DNA of 64,000 nt from Aquatica leii (GCA_035610365.1 CM069435.1:11831123-11895122); one strand, 5' to 3'. Shown: positions 1 through 11,862, counted from the stretch's first letter. A program made the numbers and translations. Notes: generated by a model from the letters alone, not told the origin.

Positions 1-424
1 AAAGTTACCGAGAAACGCTGTAGACAAATCTGGCACCAGCCTAAGCATCCAGAAGATGAAATTACAAAATTACTACAAAAGAACCAAAAGTAACTCCAAA
101 AGCGTCTGCAAATTAGTGATTAGAAAATCTCAAACAAATTAAAATTGATGGTAAAAAAGATCACTCTTTGTAGAAAATTAAGAATATCATCAAAAATATC
201 AGGTTCAATAAAGACATCCACAAAATGGACAAGAACTGAAGCAGAAACATTTGGTACTCACCTAATAGCTGTGTTTAAACCGAACCAAAGCCTCAATGAT
301 GAGAATGACATTGATGGGATCTTGGACCTAGATATTCAAATGTGCTTACCAATAAAACCTACTTCGCATAAAGAAATTACAAGAAAAAAAGTCTAGACAC
401 CAATAAAGCCCCTAGTTATAACCT
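1..424 (+). pseudogene. Jockey-like non-LTR retrotransposon, left fragment
   Basis: Conceptual translation in shifting frames resembles the region between endonuclease and reverse transcriptase of Jockey-clade retrotransposons: an arginine-rich stretch ending in HPEDE near the start, then W-x-R-T-x-x-E and a 'HLIAVFKPN' motif (about 220-290), then 'PIKPTSHKEI' and 'NKAPSYNL' just before the RT core. The last motif corresponds to the family's usual K-A-P-G-Y-D. The frame breaks several times, so this is a dead copy. It runs off the left edge and stops where an R1-like element has inserted; it resumes at 1851 with the next residues of the same domain. The family-level call is fairly sure, the exact clade less so. 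Confidence 0.72.
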
Positions 425-1850
425 TTTTTTAGGCTCAAGTGGTTTATAATTTTTGTCAACTGGAAAACGTGGTATCATCATGCGGTATTCTTCTCCGATT
501 CCCAGCCTCGACTAACAAGCAGGCTATCGCCTTCTTCTAATCCAAGTTTCTGTTTCTCTAGTTATGTCACATGGCAAATAAATGTAGTAATTTTCTCCCA
601 ATTTCTTCTGAGTTAATCTGTAGTTCGATCTGCAGAGTATTTCGCATCCTCACCCATCGCTAACAGTAGAATACGGCATCATCGTAATCACTGCAGTCCA
701 CGCAGGGGTAATTTTTTCTTTTTTTAAACTTTTTTAAATATTTCCCATTTTACTCATGCTCAGAGGGGAATTGGGTGATGTGATACCTTATGTAGCCTAG
801 TACCACGAGTAGATGTTTCTTATTAGTTTTTTTGTCCGCGAATTCCTATTGTTCCATTTGTTTTGTCACTCTGCAATCGTTCGATTTCTATCATGGCTGG
901 CTTCTCTCTCTGGCTAATAGATACAGTGGGGAAAGAAACCATAAGTACCGAACCCTGTGGTGCACCCCCTAATATCAATAATCTTCTGGTTACAGGTGGT
1001 AGTCTAACTATCCCTTCCCTTCCGCTCAGGTATTCCTTGCCCATAAAATTTATTAGGCATCTTGGTCTAAAGGCTTTCGTGTCCGCCTTTGGTATTAAAA
1101 CGACCATAGCCACTTTCCATTCCTTAGGGTAGATGCCTTCTCTTAAGCATAGATTGAACAACTTAGTTATCGCTGCCGTTTTTTGGAGTGACACTATCTT
1201 TACAACTAATGCGGGTATCCCATCCGGCCCTGGAGCTTTCTTAGTGGGTTAAGTTGCTGCAGCTACTCTGGTTTCCTCCTCTGCGATCTTGGCAACTGTT
1301 GGCTGTCTAGAAAAAATCTCCAACAGTCTCTCCCACATCTCCTCATCACTCATTTTCCGTTCCTGAAAATTCCTTCCCATCGGCTTCATGGCGATTTTAT
1401 ATCCATCGCCCCAGATTCCTGCATAAATTGCTATAGCATCGTTTCTTGCTTGTTTTAATCGTCAGCTCTAATTGCTTCTTTTTAATAGTTAGGTTAAGAA
1501 ACAGAATATCTAGATGTGAACTTCTCAGTTTCGTTAAATCTAGTGTTATTTTTTCCCATCCAATAAATTGTTGCTGTTTTCTACCATCTTTCTGTCCCGT
1601 TGTACTAAGCTATAACTGCTATGCAATGTATTTATGGTCGCTCAAGCTCTCTATTTGTAAGATCATCCAATTTTTTATTTTAACGTTGTCACACGCCCTT
1701 ACCATGTTAGGTCCAGGTAGGAGCATTGATTTCTTCCTTCAAATGTGGTTTCAGTTCCTTTGTTAGCAAACGTCATATCAAAAAAAAAAAAACAAAAAAA
1801 ACAGGCCCATTTGTACCAACCACGCACAGCGCCGGTTGTTGTAAGTTCGT
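425..1850 (-). mobile_element. R1-like non-LTR retrotransposon fragment inserted in the Jockey copy
   Basis: A minus-strand element sits between two halves of a plus-strand Jockey RT. Its left edge is a run of T (424-430), as expected for the poly-A tail of a minus-strand retroelement. A 14-bp duplication flanks it, CCTAGTTATAACCT at 411-424 and CCTGGTTATGACCT at 1851-1864 (two differences). The right copy keeps the canonical P-G-Y-D coding sense. An A-rich run lies at about 1780-1802. The coding part is described separately; the rest (about 430-820 and 1440-1850) shows no recognisable protein. Confidence 0.65.
823..1440 (-). pseudogene. R1-like reverse transcriptase fragment
   Basis: Reading the minus strand from about 1440 downward gives a stretch ending in G-P-D-G-I-P-A-L-V-V-K, then 'ITKLFNLCLREGIYPKEWK', 'VLIPKADTKAFRP' and 'GKEYLSGREG', and then 'APQGSVL'. 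These are the order and spacing of the early RT motifs in R1/LOA-type non-LTR elements (substrate loop, L-I-P-K, R-P-x-C-L, and the G-x-P-Q-G-S motif). The segment between 'INFMGK' and 'EYLSGRE' is shorter than in intact elements, so an internal deletion is likely, and no YADD box follows. It would have encoded the target-primed reverse transcription enzyme. There is a frame break near 1190-1250. Confidence 0.72.
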
Positions 1851-2050
1851 CCTGGTTATGACCTAATTACTCCCAAAAGCTTATAGACTCTTCTTAGAAA
1901 ATCCATATCTCTTTTGACATGCTTATTTAATACCACACATCTGGAAAGCTTTTCATAATATGAGTCATAAACCTGAAAAACCTACTCATGAAGCTTCCTC
2001 CTACAGGCCAATCAGTCTTATACCTCTGCTCTCGAAAGTTCTCCCACTAG
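1851..2050 (+). pseudogene. Jockey-like reverse transcriptase, right fragment
   Basis: Continuation of the fragment that ends at 424. The plus strand reads 'PGYDLITPKSL', then 'TCLFNTTHIWKAFHN', 'KPEKPTHEASSYRPISLIP' and 'LLSKV'. This is the start of the Jockey RT domain, ending in the S-Y-R-P-I-S-L motif. Internal frame breaks are present. It ends abruptly near 2050, directly before a Crypton-like recombinase fragment, so the rest of the RT is missing here. Confidence 0.72.
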
Positions 2051-2051
2051 C

Positions 2052-2565
2052 TTGTGGGAAAAATATTCAATGTTGAAATTAACGCTTTGTGCTAATGAAA
2101 ATTTCGACATTTCAAAATTCAAGCATGTACACGTATCTATACGAGTTTTTAATTTTGCTAAATGTATCCTACCATTTTATAGGTTATCTCATTTCTCAAG
2201 AAAAAAAAAAGATCGGTATATTCCTAAAAAGACTAAAATTTTTACCAAAGAAGAGGTAACAAGGTTTCTGTGTGATGCTCCGGACCACGCATTTGTGTTG
2301 ATGAAAGTTGAATTGGTTTTGGGGGTTGCCGGTGCTTAGCGAACGAAACGATTAGTTGGTTCAAGATTTTTAACAAACAGTTGCGTCCCACTAATACCAA
2401 AGAAAGTAAATTCTTTTTGCGTTATGGTAAATGTAAGTAGTAGGCTAGCATACTTCATACGCTCTACCGACGAAAATAGCTAAATTTTTAAATCTGGATC
2501 ACTGCAAAGACTACACGAGCCACAGCCCATGAAAGCGTATAACTACATCTAATAGTTTAAGAGTT
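2052..2565 (+). pseudogene. Crypton-like tyrosine recombinase fragment
   Basis: The first 95 codons (2052-2339) look like the SAM-like core-binding domain of the tyrosine recombinases found in animal Crypton-type transposons: 'YSMLKLTL', 'ISKFKH', 'IPKKTKIFTKEEVTRFL', 'APDHAFVLMKVELVLGVAGA'. After a stop and frame change the same family resumes with 'NTKESKFFLRYGKCK' (about 2390-2434) and then 'LPTKIAKFLNLD' and 'DYTSHS' (about 2465-2530), which corresponds to the catalytic-domain segment Y-T-G-H-x-F-R-R. The two arginines of that motif are lost after a stop. Part of the catalytic domain between the two blocks is missing. Such enzymes cut and join DNA through a tyrosine; this copy cannot be active. 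A tyrosine recombinase of another eukaryotic transposon class is the main alternative. Confidence 0.66.
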
Positions 2566-5500
2566 ACAGAATAATTAATGTAATGTAGTGCGATGTAAGA
2601 CATTTTCGTGCAACTTTGCACACCTGTGTCTTCTAAACTATTAAAGGTAATAGTAAATTTTGTCTTTTATAAAAATATCTATGTGCAACTTTCCTTTATC
2701 TTGCACCGTTTTAAGGCAATAGTTTATTAGTTATTTTAAGTTATTAAGCAAATCATTTCAATACAAAAATTGTGGCGTGTGTAATATTACAACACCGACA
2801 AAGCTACCCTTAGGCGCAAAAAAGCCGCGGTGGTCACCAAAATCAACTCGACCGAAACACACATGTTCTACTAAACGAATAATTTATGTTCAAATTTTAA
2901 AATGCGAAATAATTTATTAAACCTGATTTATAAAGTTTTATAATGGAAATTATTATAATAATAATGATTATTATTTTTCTTAACTACGTTTTGTATAAAG
3001 TTATTAGTTAGTAACAAATTGTTACGTGGTTGCCAACCTGCGTCCAGTCAAGACCCAACAAATCGCAATATGTGATCTTCAATTTGAGGTCACAAATTAG
3101 TTAAATTTATTTGGATATGCGTTTGTAAGTTTTTTATTTGATTATTGTACGAGAGATGCGATGAAATGTGATACTGTCTAACGCGAAAAAATTGAGAATG
3201 ATTATTTAAATTTAATTCGATCGCTTAAACGAGGTTTTTGTTTGTTTTTTTGTTGTAAACGGAGAGAGCAAATTTAATATTTCTTTTCTTTGTCTTTGGC
3301 AATTGACAAGTCGCTTATAAGATTAGTTTTACTTATTTTACGCCGAAAGATCACGATAAGAACACTTAGAGAATTGAATAAAAAGGCATGTCGATTATTT
3401 CGCGTCGCGAAATGTTTTTATTGCGACTCCAATCTGCTGTAAGTCTTCTTTAGATATGTCAGGGAATCGCAAACGCCACAAACTGTTAAAAAAATCCAAT
3501 TTATAAACTGTGAATGCACATTTCCAAAGGTGAAATCTCCACTTTGCAATTTTACATCTGACAGGATGTGGTAACGTAGCTCAAATCGTGTCATAATCTT
3601 AGAAGCTGCTGAATTGTGAACCGCTATAAAACTTGGGTAAAATCCACTAATAATTTACTTTCGTTGTTTTTTTTAAATGCGCGTCAACTAATAGAGTATA
3701 GTAAAACAATTGTCAGAAATCACGCGATATAAATTGTATATTTAATCAGTGAATTATTTATTTAATCCAAGCGTATTCAATGAACGTCTGGCTTAATTTC
3801 TGAAAATTCCACTTTAACTCTAAAATTGATTGTATCTAGAGAAAATTTTACATTTATCCGAATGCTCTCAACCGTATCTAAGCCAGCAGAAAATGACAGT
3901 CAGTGGACGCAATTTTGCACCTTTCCTCGCATAACATGCTTATGAGCGCAATATTATTATTTGAGTTTTGCGAAGGTGACTTTTTGCCTTGAAAATATTT
4001 TTTGTCAAATAAAGTTTGATGTTTTGAGATTTTGTTGCTTGCTTTGTGTTTCTTACCGTACATCACTTGGAAAACAGAATCTAAGCGTTACCAACACAGC
4101 CCAAATACTCATTTTCGTGCTTCTCTAGAAAAATTTTCTATAAAAGATGTACCCTCCAGTTTGCACTAAACTATTACATAATACTAAAGCTATAAATGAG
4201 AAATAACAGCCGCGAGTGTTTCGATTTAGAGTTTTTAATACTAATTCAATGCCAAGCACAGATAAAGGGCAAACAAATTGAACTAAAAAAATGGAAAAAA
4301 TTAGTGACGCGGGTCTATTTACATGCCATGATGTCTGTTCAAGCGCATGGATTTAAGATAACGCGATCGGGTTTTTCTTTAAATATGTCACTGTAAGCTA
4401 TGTTTTATCAGAGCGCAGCAATTCTTGATAATTAATTTTTCAAAAATTCTAAAAAAATATTACTTTATTTAATTAGTTTAGGTAAAAAACAGTTACAAGT
4501 GCAGATTTTGGGACACGAAACAAACTAGAGTTTTTAAAATTTTATATTAAACAAATTGATTATACTGCGAGTAAAAAGTAGTAATTATAACTGAAATGAT
4601 TTAGATTACCATATTAATTTTGAATCAAATGCTAAACCTTAAACAATGTACACAGAAACCTAATACCCAAAATAAAATGCGACTTGATTAAACGCTTAAA
4701 AGCTACCTTAAAACCGACCTATATAACTAACCCAATCTAATCATAATAACTTAATCCTAAAAATAATCAACAAGTTTCTAAATTACAGTTCTGTAATGTT
4801 CTTAAGTCATGATATTTTCTTATAGCAGACCAATTGTTTTATCTGAACTACGATCGTTTCAGATCTTTATGTATGTGCAATTTTAAATGTTTCACGTGCT
4901 GATAACTTATTTAAAAAACTCTTTTTAAATGTTACGGTAAACGTTCATTTAAAGTAATGTAAATTTAGTTCAAAATAGTAATTTTTGGGGAATAATACTT
5001 GTTTGTTAAAAATCAGAATACAAAACAAATTTTTTAATCAATTTTTTTCGTTTTTATAAAAGTAAACCGCTTTCGATATTCGCATTAATTAAAACAGGAT
5101 ATCATTATTTGTTCAATTAGAATATGACTATAAATTAAAAAAGTTTTTTCTGCATATTTTTCTATTAAAGTTTGAATTATATTTTTATAAAAGATAAAGT
5201 TAACATAAGATATATGTAACAAATTTTAAAAAAGTTCGATAACACAAGCAAAAGAGAGACATAGCAAATTTTCAGAATTTTAACAAAAGTGAAGTAGAGT
5301 AAAAATAACCGGTAAACATATAGTTATTAATAGTAAAAGCGAATAAATAAAATTGTATTTATTCACGCGTATCATACAAGACTTTTTCCAATTTCCAAGA
5401 ATTTTCAAAAAAATTATTAATTAGATAATTTGCGTAAAATGTCACATGAAAGCGTAGCAACAAAATTTTTAAGGGGATGGGACCTTTAGTTTTTTTTAAC

Positions 5501-6389
5501 TTCATTTGTGTTCTCAAGTTATAATTTAAAAAAAATACGAAAGTATTTGAATATCTTTTGAAGACACAGTTGTGGATATAAATAGTGTTAATTTCACTAA
5601 TTTTAAACAGTTCATAAAATTAAATAATCGGTATAAGTACAATAAATCTAAAATTTATTTCTTTTTATTATCAACAAAAATGTTTATATGGAATCTTATT
5701 TGAAAAAATAATTTTAAGGCAAAATGAATATTTACAAATATCAGAAACTTTAAAAAAATGTTTGAAAACATAAAAAATATATAAATATCTGTTGAATGCC
5801 TAAATAATTTTTTATTTAGGATGTATTGCTCAATCAAAATTAAAAAAAAAAAACTATTTTTTTAAATTACGTTAATCATGTAATAATTGTAAATATTAAT
5901 AAAAATATTAAAGACTTACCACTACAGTAGCTTATAAAAAATTCGTACATACCTGCAACAAACAATAAATAATTAGTTTATTTACATGTACATAAGCAAA
6001 ACTAAAATATATATCATTTTTTGTTGAAGATTAAGAAATTATAGCGTTAATTTATTACATTTGTCCCTGTTTTCTGTAATTTTTTATTAAAAGTTTTTAC
6101 GTTTTTGTTTGAAAATTTTTAAAGTTTCTAAAAAAACTTATTAATTTAAATGATATATGTGCATAAATTTACATTAGACAATTTCACAGTTTATATCTTA
6201 TTAATTCACAGAAGAAGTTAGAAATGTTCTTTTTTCCGTTTTTAACTGCCATAATATAATATAAAAGTTCACTGTTGAATATTAAATTAAATCATTATTG
6301 AAACTATTAAAAAGGGAATTTCACTTATTCAAGAACCAATTATTAAAATTATTTAAATAAAACTTATCAAATTATGTTTTTCTGATATA
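2566..6389. other. AT-rich tract without recognised genes
   Basis: No open frame here has recognisable protein similarity, and those present are short and AT-biased. A perfect 17-bp palindrome, ATTTCGCGTCGCGAAAT, lies at 3397-3413. Homopolymer A and T runs are common. I see no tandem array, tRNA or transposon terminus that I can support. Confidence 0.5.
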
Positions 6390-6897
6390 ACATAAATAGT
6401 AATTTTTATGGTAAATTTTCTTTTTGTTTTGTTTTGTGAGCCATTTTCCATGCAAATTGAGGTACACTTTTCTCAAAAACTACTAAATCGATTTTTATGA
6501 AATTTTGAACACGTTTTCTTTACATTGTTCTAAAGCTTGACAGCAGATAAAATTTAATTTGAAGAAATAGTAAATTTTTGTCTTACAAAGTTTGAAAATT
6601 TTATTGTTTTATTAAAAGTAAAGCAAAAAAACTAGCTGGATTTTTAAAATTCGCTCTTCTGCGTTTGTTAATAGCGTTGCTATGAATAAGATAAAAGAAA
6701 ACACACCCAGTTACCGGTCATAGTTTTAAAGAAAAGTGAAATAGAAAAAATACAACTGCTCAGGATAAGCAAGTTTTGTTTATTTATCTTTAGTAGTCGT
6801 TTTTGGTTTTATAAATTCTTGTTGCTCTTGGTATACTGTTGTGTTATTGTTTTACTTGTGTTTATTGCAGTGATTTTATTTTACTCGTTTGAAATAT

Positions 6898-7420
6898 GCC
6901 GAGAACGGGCCCAGTTTTCAAGAAGAGGAAAAGGCGGTTTTCAGGTAAAAGGCCTGCAGAAATGACATCGGATGCAACTTGTTCAGTAAATGTGGAGTCA
7001 CCACAACCCCAACAACACAAATTCCTATTTCTTCAGGTTCTGAAATAAAACCTCAATTGCCCGAGTATTCGAAGTATGAAAGCAATGATGTTTTCGATAT
7101 TGTTTGTATCAGAGCGTTGAGTACGGCCGTGAATTCTTTTGCTTTGTGCAAAAAATGCAATAGGCAGATTAGCCTAAACATTGTTGCTCGGAATAGTCTA
7201 GCATCATCGGTTGCCGTATTTTTGATTTATTAGGCATTGAACCAGGCAATTTTTGTGCAACGTTTTTATGTGCAGAAGACCTTGCAAGAATTCAGAAGCC
7301 TGAAAAAGATGCTATTACGTAACAAAAATATAGAGCAAGGACGAATTTAGAAGAAGAATACAAACAAGTAGAAGAAGAAAGTGAAGAAGGCTCTTCTTAC
7401 GGAACTGGGCTTTTTTAATT
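6898..7420 (+). pseudogene. Internally deleted Mutator-like transposase remnant
   Basis: The segment starts with an ATG (6897-6899) and a basic N-terminus ('MPRTGPVFKKRKRR'). It continues in a second frame with 'FDIVCIRALSTAVNSFALC' and the zinc-binding style 'LCKKCNRQISL', typical of the N-terminal part of large arthropod Mutator-like transposases. It then jumps to what looks like their C-terminus: 'FLCAEDLARIQKPEKDAIT', 'YRARTNLEEEYKQ', and a final Glu-rich tail ending 'SSYGTGLF'. The catalytic middle is absent, so this looks like an internal-deletion derivative. The upstream sequence at about 6470-6510 (CTCAAAAACTACTAAATCG) resembles terminal sequence common in such elements, but I could not define paired termini. 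Confidence 0.55.
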
Positions 7421-8803
7421 GTATCACGTAAGATAAAATAATAAAAAATACCAAAAAAATTGTATTTTATAATAGTTCTTAACTAATGGTATAAAATAAT
7501 ATTGGGGTAGAAAAGGTATGTGCATAGCTAGAGAGTCGTTTTAAATTTACACTTAAATTTAAGTAACTTCTAAACCTTGTAGTGACATGGGGTTTTTTTG
7601 CATTCTTTGCAGAATATAGTGTAGATTATAAAACAAAAATAAAAAAACAAGTTCCTGCGTAAATTGTACGTTGTTTTTTGACGCGTGGGCATTTTTAAAC
7701 CCAGGTGAAACGAAGATTTTAAAAGTCCACAGAGAAAATGACAAGAACGAGTTAAATATAATATTTTATTGCTCGAAAGGAGACTAGGAAGCCTCTAAAG
7801 TCTCAGAAACTCTCAGAATAGTTTGACGTTTATACTCACAAGAACGCAAAAAAATTTAAAGACAGTTTCAAAAACGAAAAATTGGAATTAATGACAGTTA
7901 AGAATATTTTCGTGCCTACTTCAGTTAACTGGAGACAGTGAAAACGCAATACAAACAATGAACGGTTCCTCAGAGCTTTTGTTGTATGGTTTTCCTCTAG
8001 GGGTTTGGGCAGAAGCCCTCTAAATGTTCGCATTCTGGCTAACGATGACAAAAGTAGTAGCACTTCCTATTATTCTAGAGCCATATAACTTAAACAAGTG
8101 AAGAAAATCTATCTAAAGTAAAAATTTTTTTAGACCCGACAGATTCGTGGTTTTAGTGTCAACTTTTTGACCAATTTTTTACAATGTAGGTACATGGAAA
8201 ACGGATGCATAAAGACAAATTCTGCAGATAACCACTGTCAAAATTTATTTGATTCTGAGTCCTAATCAATGTTTCTTTCTAAAAATTTAACGTACAATTG
8301 AAACTTCACTCGTCTCAACATTACCGTACTAGTACGAAGGCTCAAAGAATCATGACAAACTATGCACCAACAAATACATTTCCGAATTTGCATGAGGCTA
8401 TTAAACCAGCAATCATTATTTAAAAAAATAATTAAATACTATGAATTATCTCGAGAAATATAACAAAATACATTAAAATATCATCTGATATATCTTTTGC
8501 GATTCAAATCGACAACAAAAGTTTTAGAAGCATGCCGTCTAGAAAAGTGAAAAAAGCTGATTTTGTATTGGTAGCCTGTAAAAAAAGGTACTTTTTTCCC
8601 AATTTTGTTACGTTTTGAATACTGTAAAATATACTTTTTAGAAATTGTTAATCGTCAAGCTCCAAGCTTTATAACAGAGCCCAAACGGCGATACTGTACG
8701 GTAATTACATCGACGACAATCATGAACGCCAGTTCAAAAAACATGGCTTCGAAAAATACGGGTTTAAAGTTTTTGTTACTGTGTCTTCTTTTTTAACTTA
8801 AAA
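7421..8803. other. No recognised gene
   Basis: Only short open frames without similarity to families I know. The tract separates two Mutator-like transposase fragments on opposite strands and may include decayed element sequence, but nothing specific supports this. Confidence 0.4.
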
Positions 8804-9370
8804 CTAATCAGCTGTAATAAGGCCATATATAAGTCCTTCTTGTTCCTCCAGAAGTTGGTTCCGTTTCTTCTTCTCCTCCAATTCCTTTATTCTAGTCAGT
8901 TTTCTCATTGTTAACGAATGAACCTCAGATACCCGTACAATGCACGCTAAAGTATTTTGCTCACGGCAAAATGCTTTAGCAGCCTGATTTTGAATTCCGA
9001 GCAGTTCCATGATTATCAGAATGCTTCTGAAACTTTCGTTGAAGACGCAACAACTGATCTTGATGTTCAACCGTTTTCAGATCCTTATCAAGTGCCTCGC
9101 AGCGAGACGCCAAAGGCACCCGTTCAAACATTCGTTGCATTTTTGCGGGTTTCATTGTTTGTTGTCCTTCAGGCAAAACATCAGGCTTATGGTGGTATGT
9201 GTTCATGGTAGCGAGATCTTCCGCTACGCGCCAACTACAGCAACCATTTTCACCTTCTAGACAATACTCATGTGTAGGCTTCTGATCAGTTAGAGATTTA
9301 TATTTAAATGTCGCCTTGATTGCGTTTTTCATCTCATTGGCTGAATGAGGATGTCTTCTCATTGCCAAGC
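8804..9370 (-). pseudogene. Mutator-like transposase, C-terminal fragment
   Basis: On the minus strand, residues from about 9368 read 'MAMRRHPHSANEMKNAIKAT', then 'SLTDQKPTHEYC', 'CCSWRVAEDLA' and 'NTYHHKPDVLPE'. This matches the pattern I-R-R-x(n)-M-K-x-A-I-x-A-T...S-T-D-x-x-P-x-H-x-x-C-P...W-C-x-W-R of arthropod Mutator-like transposases. After frame breaks the same strand continues with 'FNESFRSILIIMELLGI' and a Lys/Glu-rich C-terminal tail ending 'EGLIYGLITAD'. A Cys replaces the usual Trp in one signature position. Only the C-terminal third is present. It is not the same copy as the remnant at 6.9-7.4 kb, which is on the other strand and has its own C-terminus. Confidence 0.68.
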
Positions 9371-9559
9371 CATAATATACAGTTAAATATTTTTCTCCTA
9401 TCCCGTTTTTTGTTTTTGTTTTTTTTTCACGGTGCGTAGTAGAGTTGTACGTGACCTACGCATTCTTTCTGCTTTACAACATCGTCGTACGTCTGTTATG
9501 TTAAAAATATTTTGATACATGTCGCGTATTGTATGCATTTTGTCCCGGGGCTACATTCA

Positions 9560-10586
9560 AAATGTTGGCTTACGTTAAATAAAAAAAGTGGGTATGATTA
9601 CGTTGCATGATAAGGGCAATTCAAACAATTATTAAGTCAAAAGAGAAGGTTTTAAATGATGTTAAAAGTGCTACTCCAATTATTACTACAGTGATAAGAA
9701 AGCCAGACAATGTTATTGCTGAAATGGAGGAAGTTTTAATGTTGTGGATTGAAAATTAAACTAGCCGTAACGTGGCATTAAATCGAAGTCTAATTAATTC
9801 AAGACCTTAACTCTATTCAATTCAATTAAGACTACAAAAGGTGACGAAGATAAAGAATAGAAGTTTGAAGCGGAGGCTGGTTTATGCGGTTCAAGGAATG
9901 AAGCCAGCCCCACAATATTAAGGTGCAGATAAGGCAGCTAATCTAATATAGAAGCTGCAACTTCAATAATTGAAGCACGAGGTTACACTAAGCAGCAGAT
10001 ATTCAACGTTGACTCAACTGCCTTATTTTGGAAAAAGCTACCAGCCAGAACTTTGATTGCTAAAGAGGAAAAAAACTGTGGCGGGCTTCAAAGCTAGCAA
10101 GGATAGGAAGGAAGCCTCTTTGGTTAGGCAAATGCAGTTAGTGACTGCAAATTAAAGGCAATTCTCATTTATCATTCGCAAAACCCTAAGGCTTTAAAGA
10201 ATTACGCAAAAAGCAGTCTACCTGTTTATTATCAATCAAACAAGAAATCCTAGATGACTGCCGATCTTTTTACTAAGGGGTTTACGGAGTACGTTACACC
10301 TACCGTCGAAGCCTACTGTGTTAAACAAAAATTCCATTTACTATTCTGCTATTTAGTGATAATGCTCCCGGTCACCCAAGAGTTATCATGGAAATGTACA
10401 AAGAAATTAAAGATATTTTTTTGCCTACTAACACGAGATCAATCCTGCAGTCCACGGACCAAGGAGTCATATCAGCGTTTAAATCATATTATTTACGGCG
10501 AACGTATGCTAAGCCTATTGCTGCAATGGGTATTGATTCCGATCCCAATGTGCCACAGAAAAATAAATTAAAAGCCTACTCAAAAG
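9560..10586 (+). pseudogene. Pogo/Tigger transposase, part 1 (5' of the LTR element)
   Basis: Degenerate transposase of the Tigger branch of pogo elements. Visible pieces in order: a DNA-binding segment ('IIKSKEKVLNDVKSATPI', 'VIAEMEEVLMLWIEN'), then 'YTKQQIFNVDSTALFWKKLP' (first catalytic Asp in N-V-D; the usual next Glu is Ser), 'KAILIYHSQNPKALKNY', 'MTADLFTKGFTEY', 'SDNAPGHPRVIMEMYK' (second Asp) and 'STDQGVISAFKSYYLR' (third Asp). All three DDE aspartates are still readable although stops and shifts separate the blocks. The last open stretch (10388-10586) ends in the codons for K-A-Y-S-K, where the LTR retrotransposon is inserted. The next residue, Gly, lies on the far side at about 17872. 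Confidence 0.82.
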
Positions 10587-11858
10587 TGTAACGCCTGAGT
10601 TTGAAATTTTATATTGTCGCTCGAACCCATACGTTTTATAGCACGCCTATGGTTTGAAGCCTTTTAGTTAATTTAAATATCGTAGGTCGCGCAAGATCGT
10701 CATGCGCGAATACCAATCGTTCGTTCTTTTTCAATTGTATAATTCGCAAAGCAACACGTTGATTTAGCTCTTAAGCCTTCTTAATGTAATTAAAAGGGTA
10801 AGAATTCGTTAAAATTGTTGAATTTATTGTAATTTCGTTTTGTCGTTAATAGCTTTTAAGATTTCGTTGTTGAAAATCGATTTGGATCGAATATTTAGTC
10901 GAAAATCGAAATGAAGCATGGCACATTTGGTTATGGAAAATGGCGTCATCCCTTTGTAATATTGATTCAATTTCGTAAATCGTAAATCTCGTTAGAATTG
11001 GAAGTAGCATCCCAATTGAGATATCGTCGTAGCATAATTGGAATTCGCTTTTATGTCTACAAATCGTTGTTATCGTATTGAAGAATTACATTTTCTGGAG
11101 TCGCAGAAGCTGTAAATTTCCATTGAGTATCGCATTGTCGATAAGGAAACTTCAATGTTTGACCTTGTCAAACCATTACATACATAAGGTATAAAAATTC
11201 GTTATTTCGTTGATCGTATAAGTTTAGAAGGATGTACATTGATTGCATCTCTTCACACTCTCATTCGTTGTAATTGAATTTGAAAATTTAAATAGAAGCC
11301 TTTGTCGTCAGAAGACAAAGAAATCGCTAATTCGTAAATAGAGTAATAATATTTAGCTTTCGTCGTAAGACGAAACATCGTAATATTTGCTTTTTGTTGT
11401 TTGATCGTATAGATCGAAATTGATTTTGATAAATTGGCATCGAAACTTTGTAAATAATTTAGTTGATAAACTTGTGAAAGACAGATCTGATCTTAGTTGA
11501 AATTAGTTTAAATTTAGTAGTAGTTATTTATCGAAAAGATAATTATTTGATTTATTTTCATGTATATAAACTTGTAATCTTTGTACATATGTTATAAATT
11601 GTTCGATTTATATTTCTTTTGTTGCTTGTTGAATTTGTGCATTTAGTAAATAGATTTGTTTATTTGATCTTGTGTTTATTAATTTGTTGCAACAGAAATT
11701 GAATGCACAAGTTTTAATAAAATTTGTTATTGATCTGTTACCTGAACATGCGAATTCCCCTATATATAAAAAGAAGTTCAATGATCGTAGTTGTTCAAAT
11801 TGTTGTTTCGTATTGATTAATATAGTAAAAGCTGATATTGTCGTCATCGGTGGTTATA
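10587..11858 (+). repeat. 5' LTR
   Basis: Starts TGTAAC and ends GTTATA, imperfect inverted ends. It matches 16597-17868 in full length with single-base differences at seven sites. It contains a TATA-like box (TATAAAA, 11190-11196), a possible AATAAA signal (11716-11721) and two tight hairpins between them (11300-11320, 11358-11375). It drives and terminates transcription of the element. Confidence 0.93.
11190..11196 (+). promoter_or_regulatory. Putative TATA box of the LTR promoter
   Basis: TATAAAA in the middle of the 5' LTR, upstream of the presumed R region. The identical copy in the 3' LTR is at 17200-17206. Position and sequence fit a Pol II core promoter; the start site is not determined. 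Confidence 0.45.
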
Positions 11859-11862
11859 TATT

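Noticed and set aside
1776..1802. A-rich run as the 3' tail of a plus-strand retroelement
   Set aside because: The flanking duplication and T run define a minus-strand insertion that spans this position, so the run is internal.
3397..3413. Palindrome ATTTCGCGTCGCGAAAT as an operator or origin
   Set aside because: Isolated, without neighbouring gene or repeated copies; noted only in the tract description.
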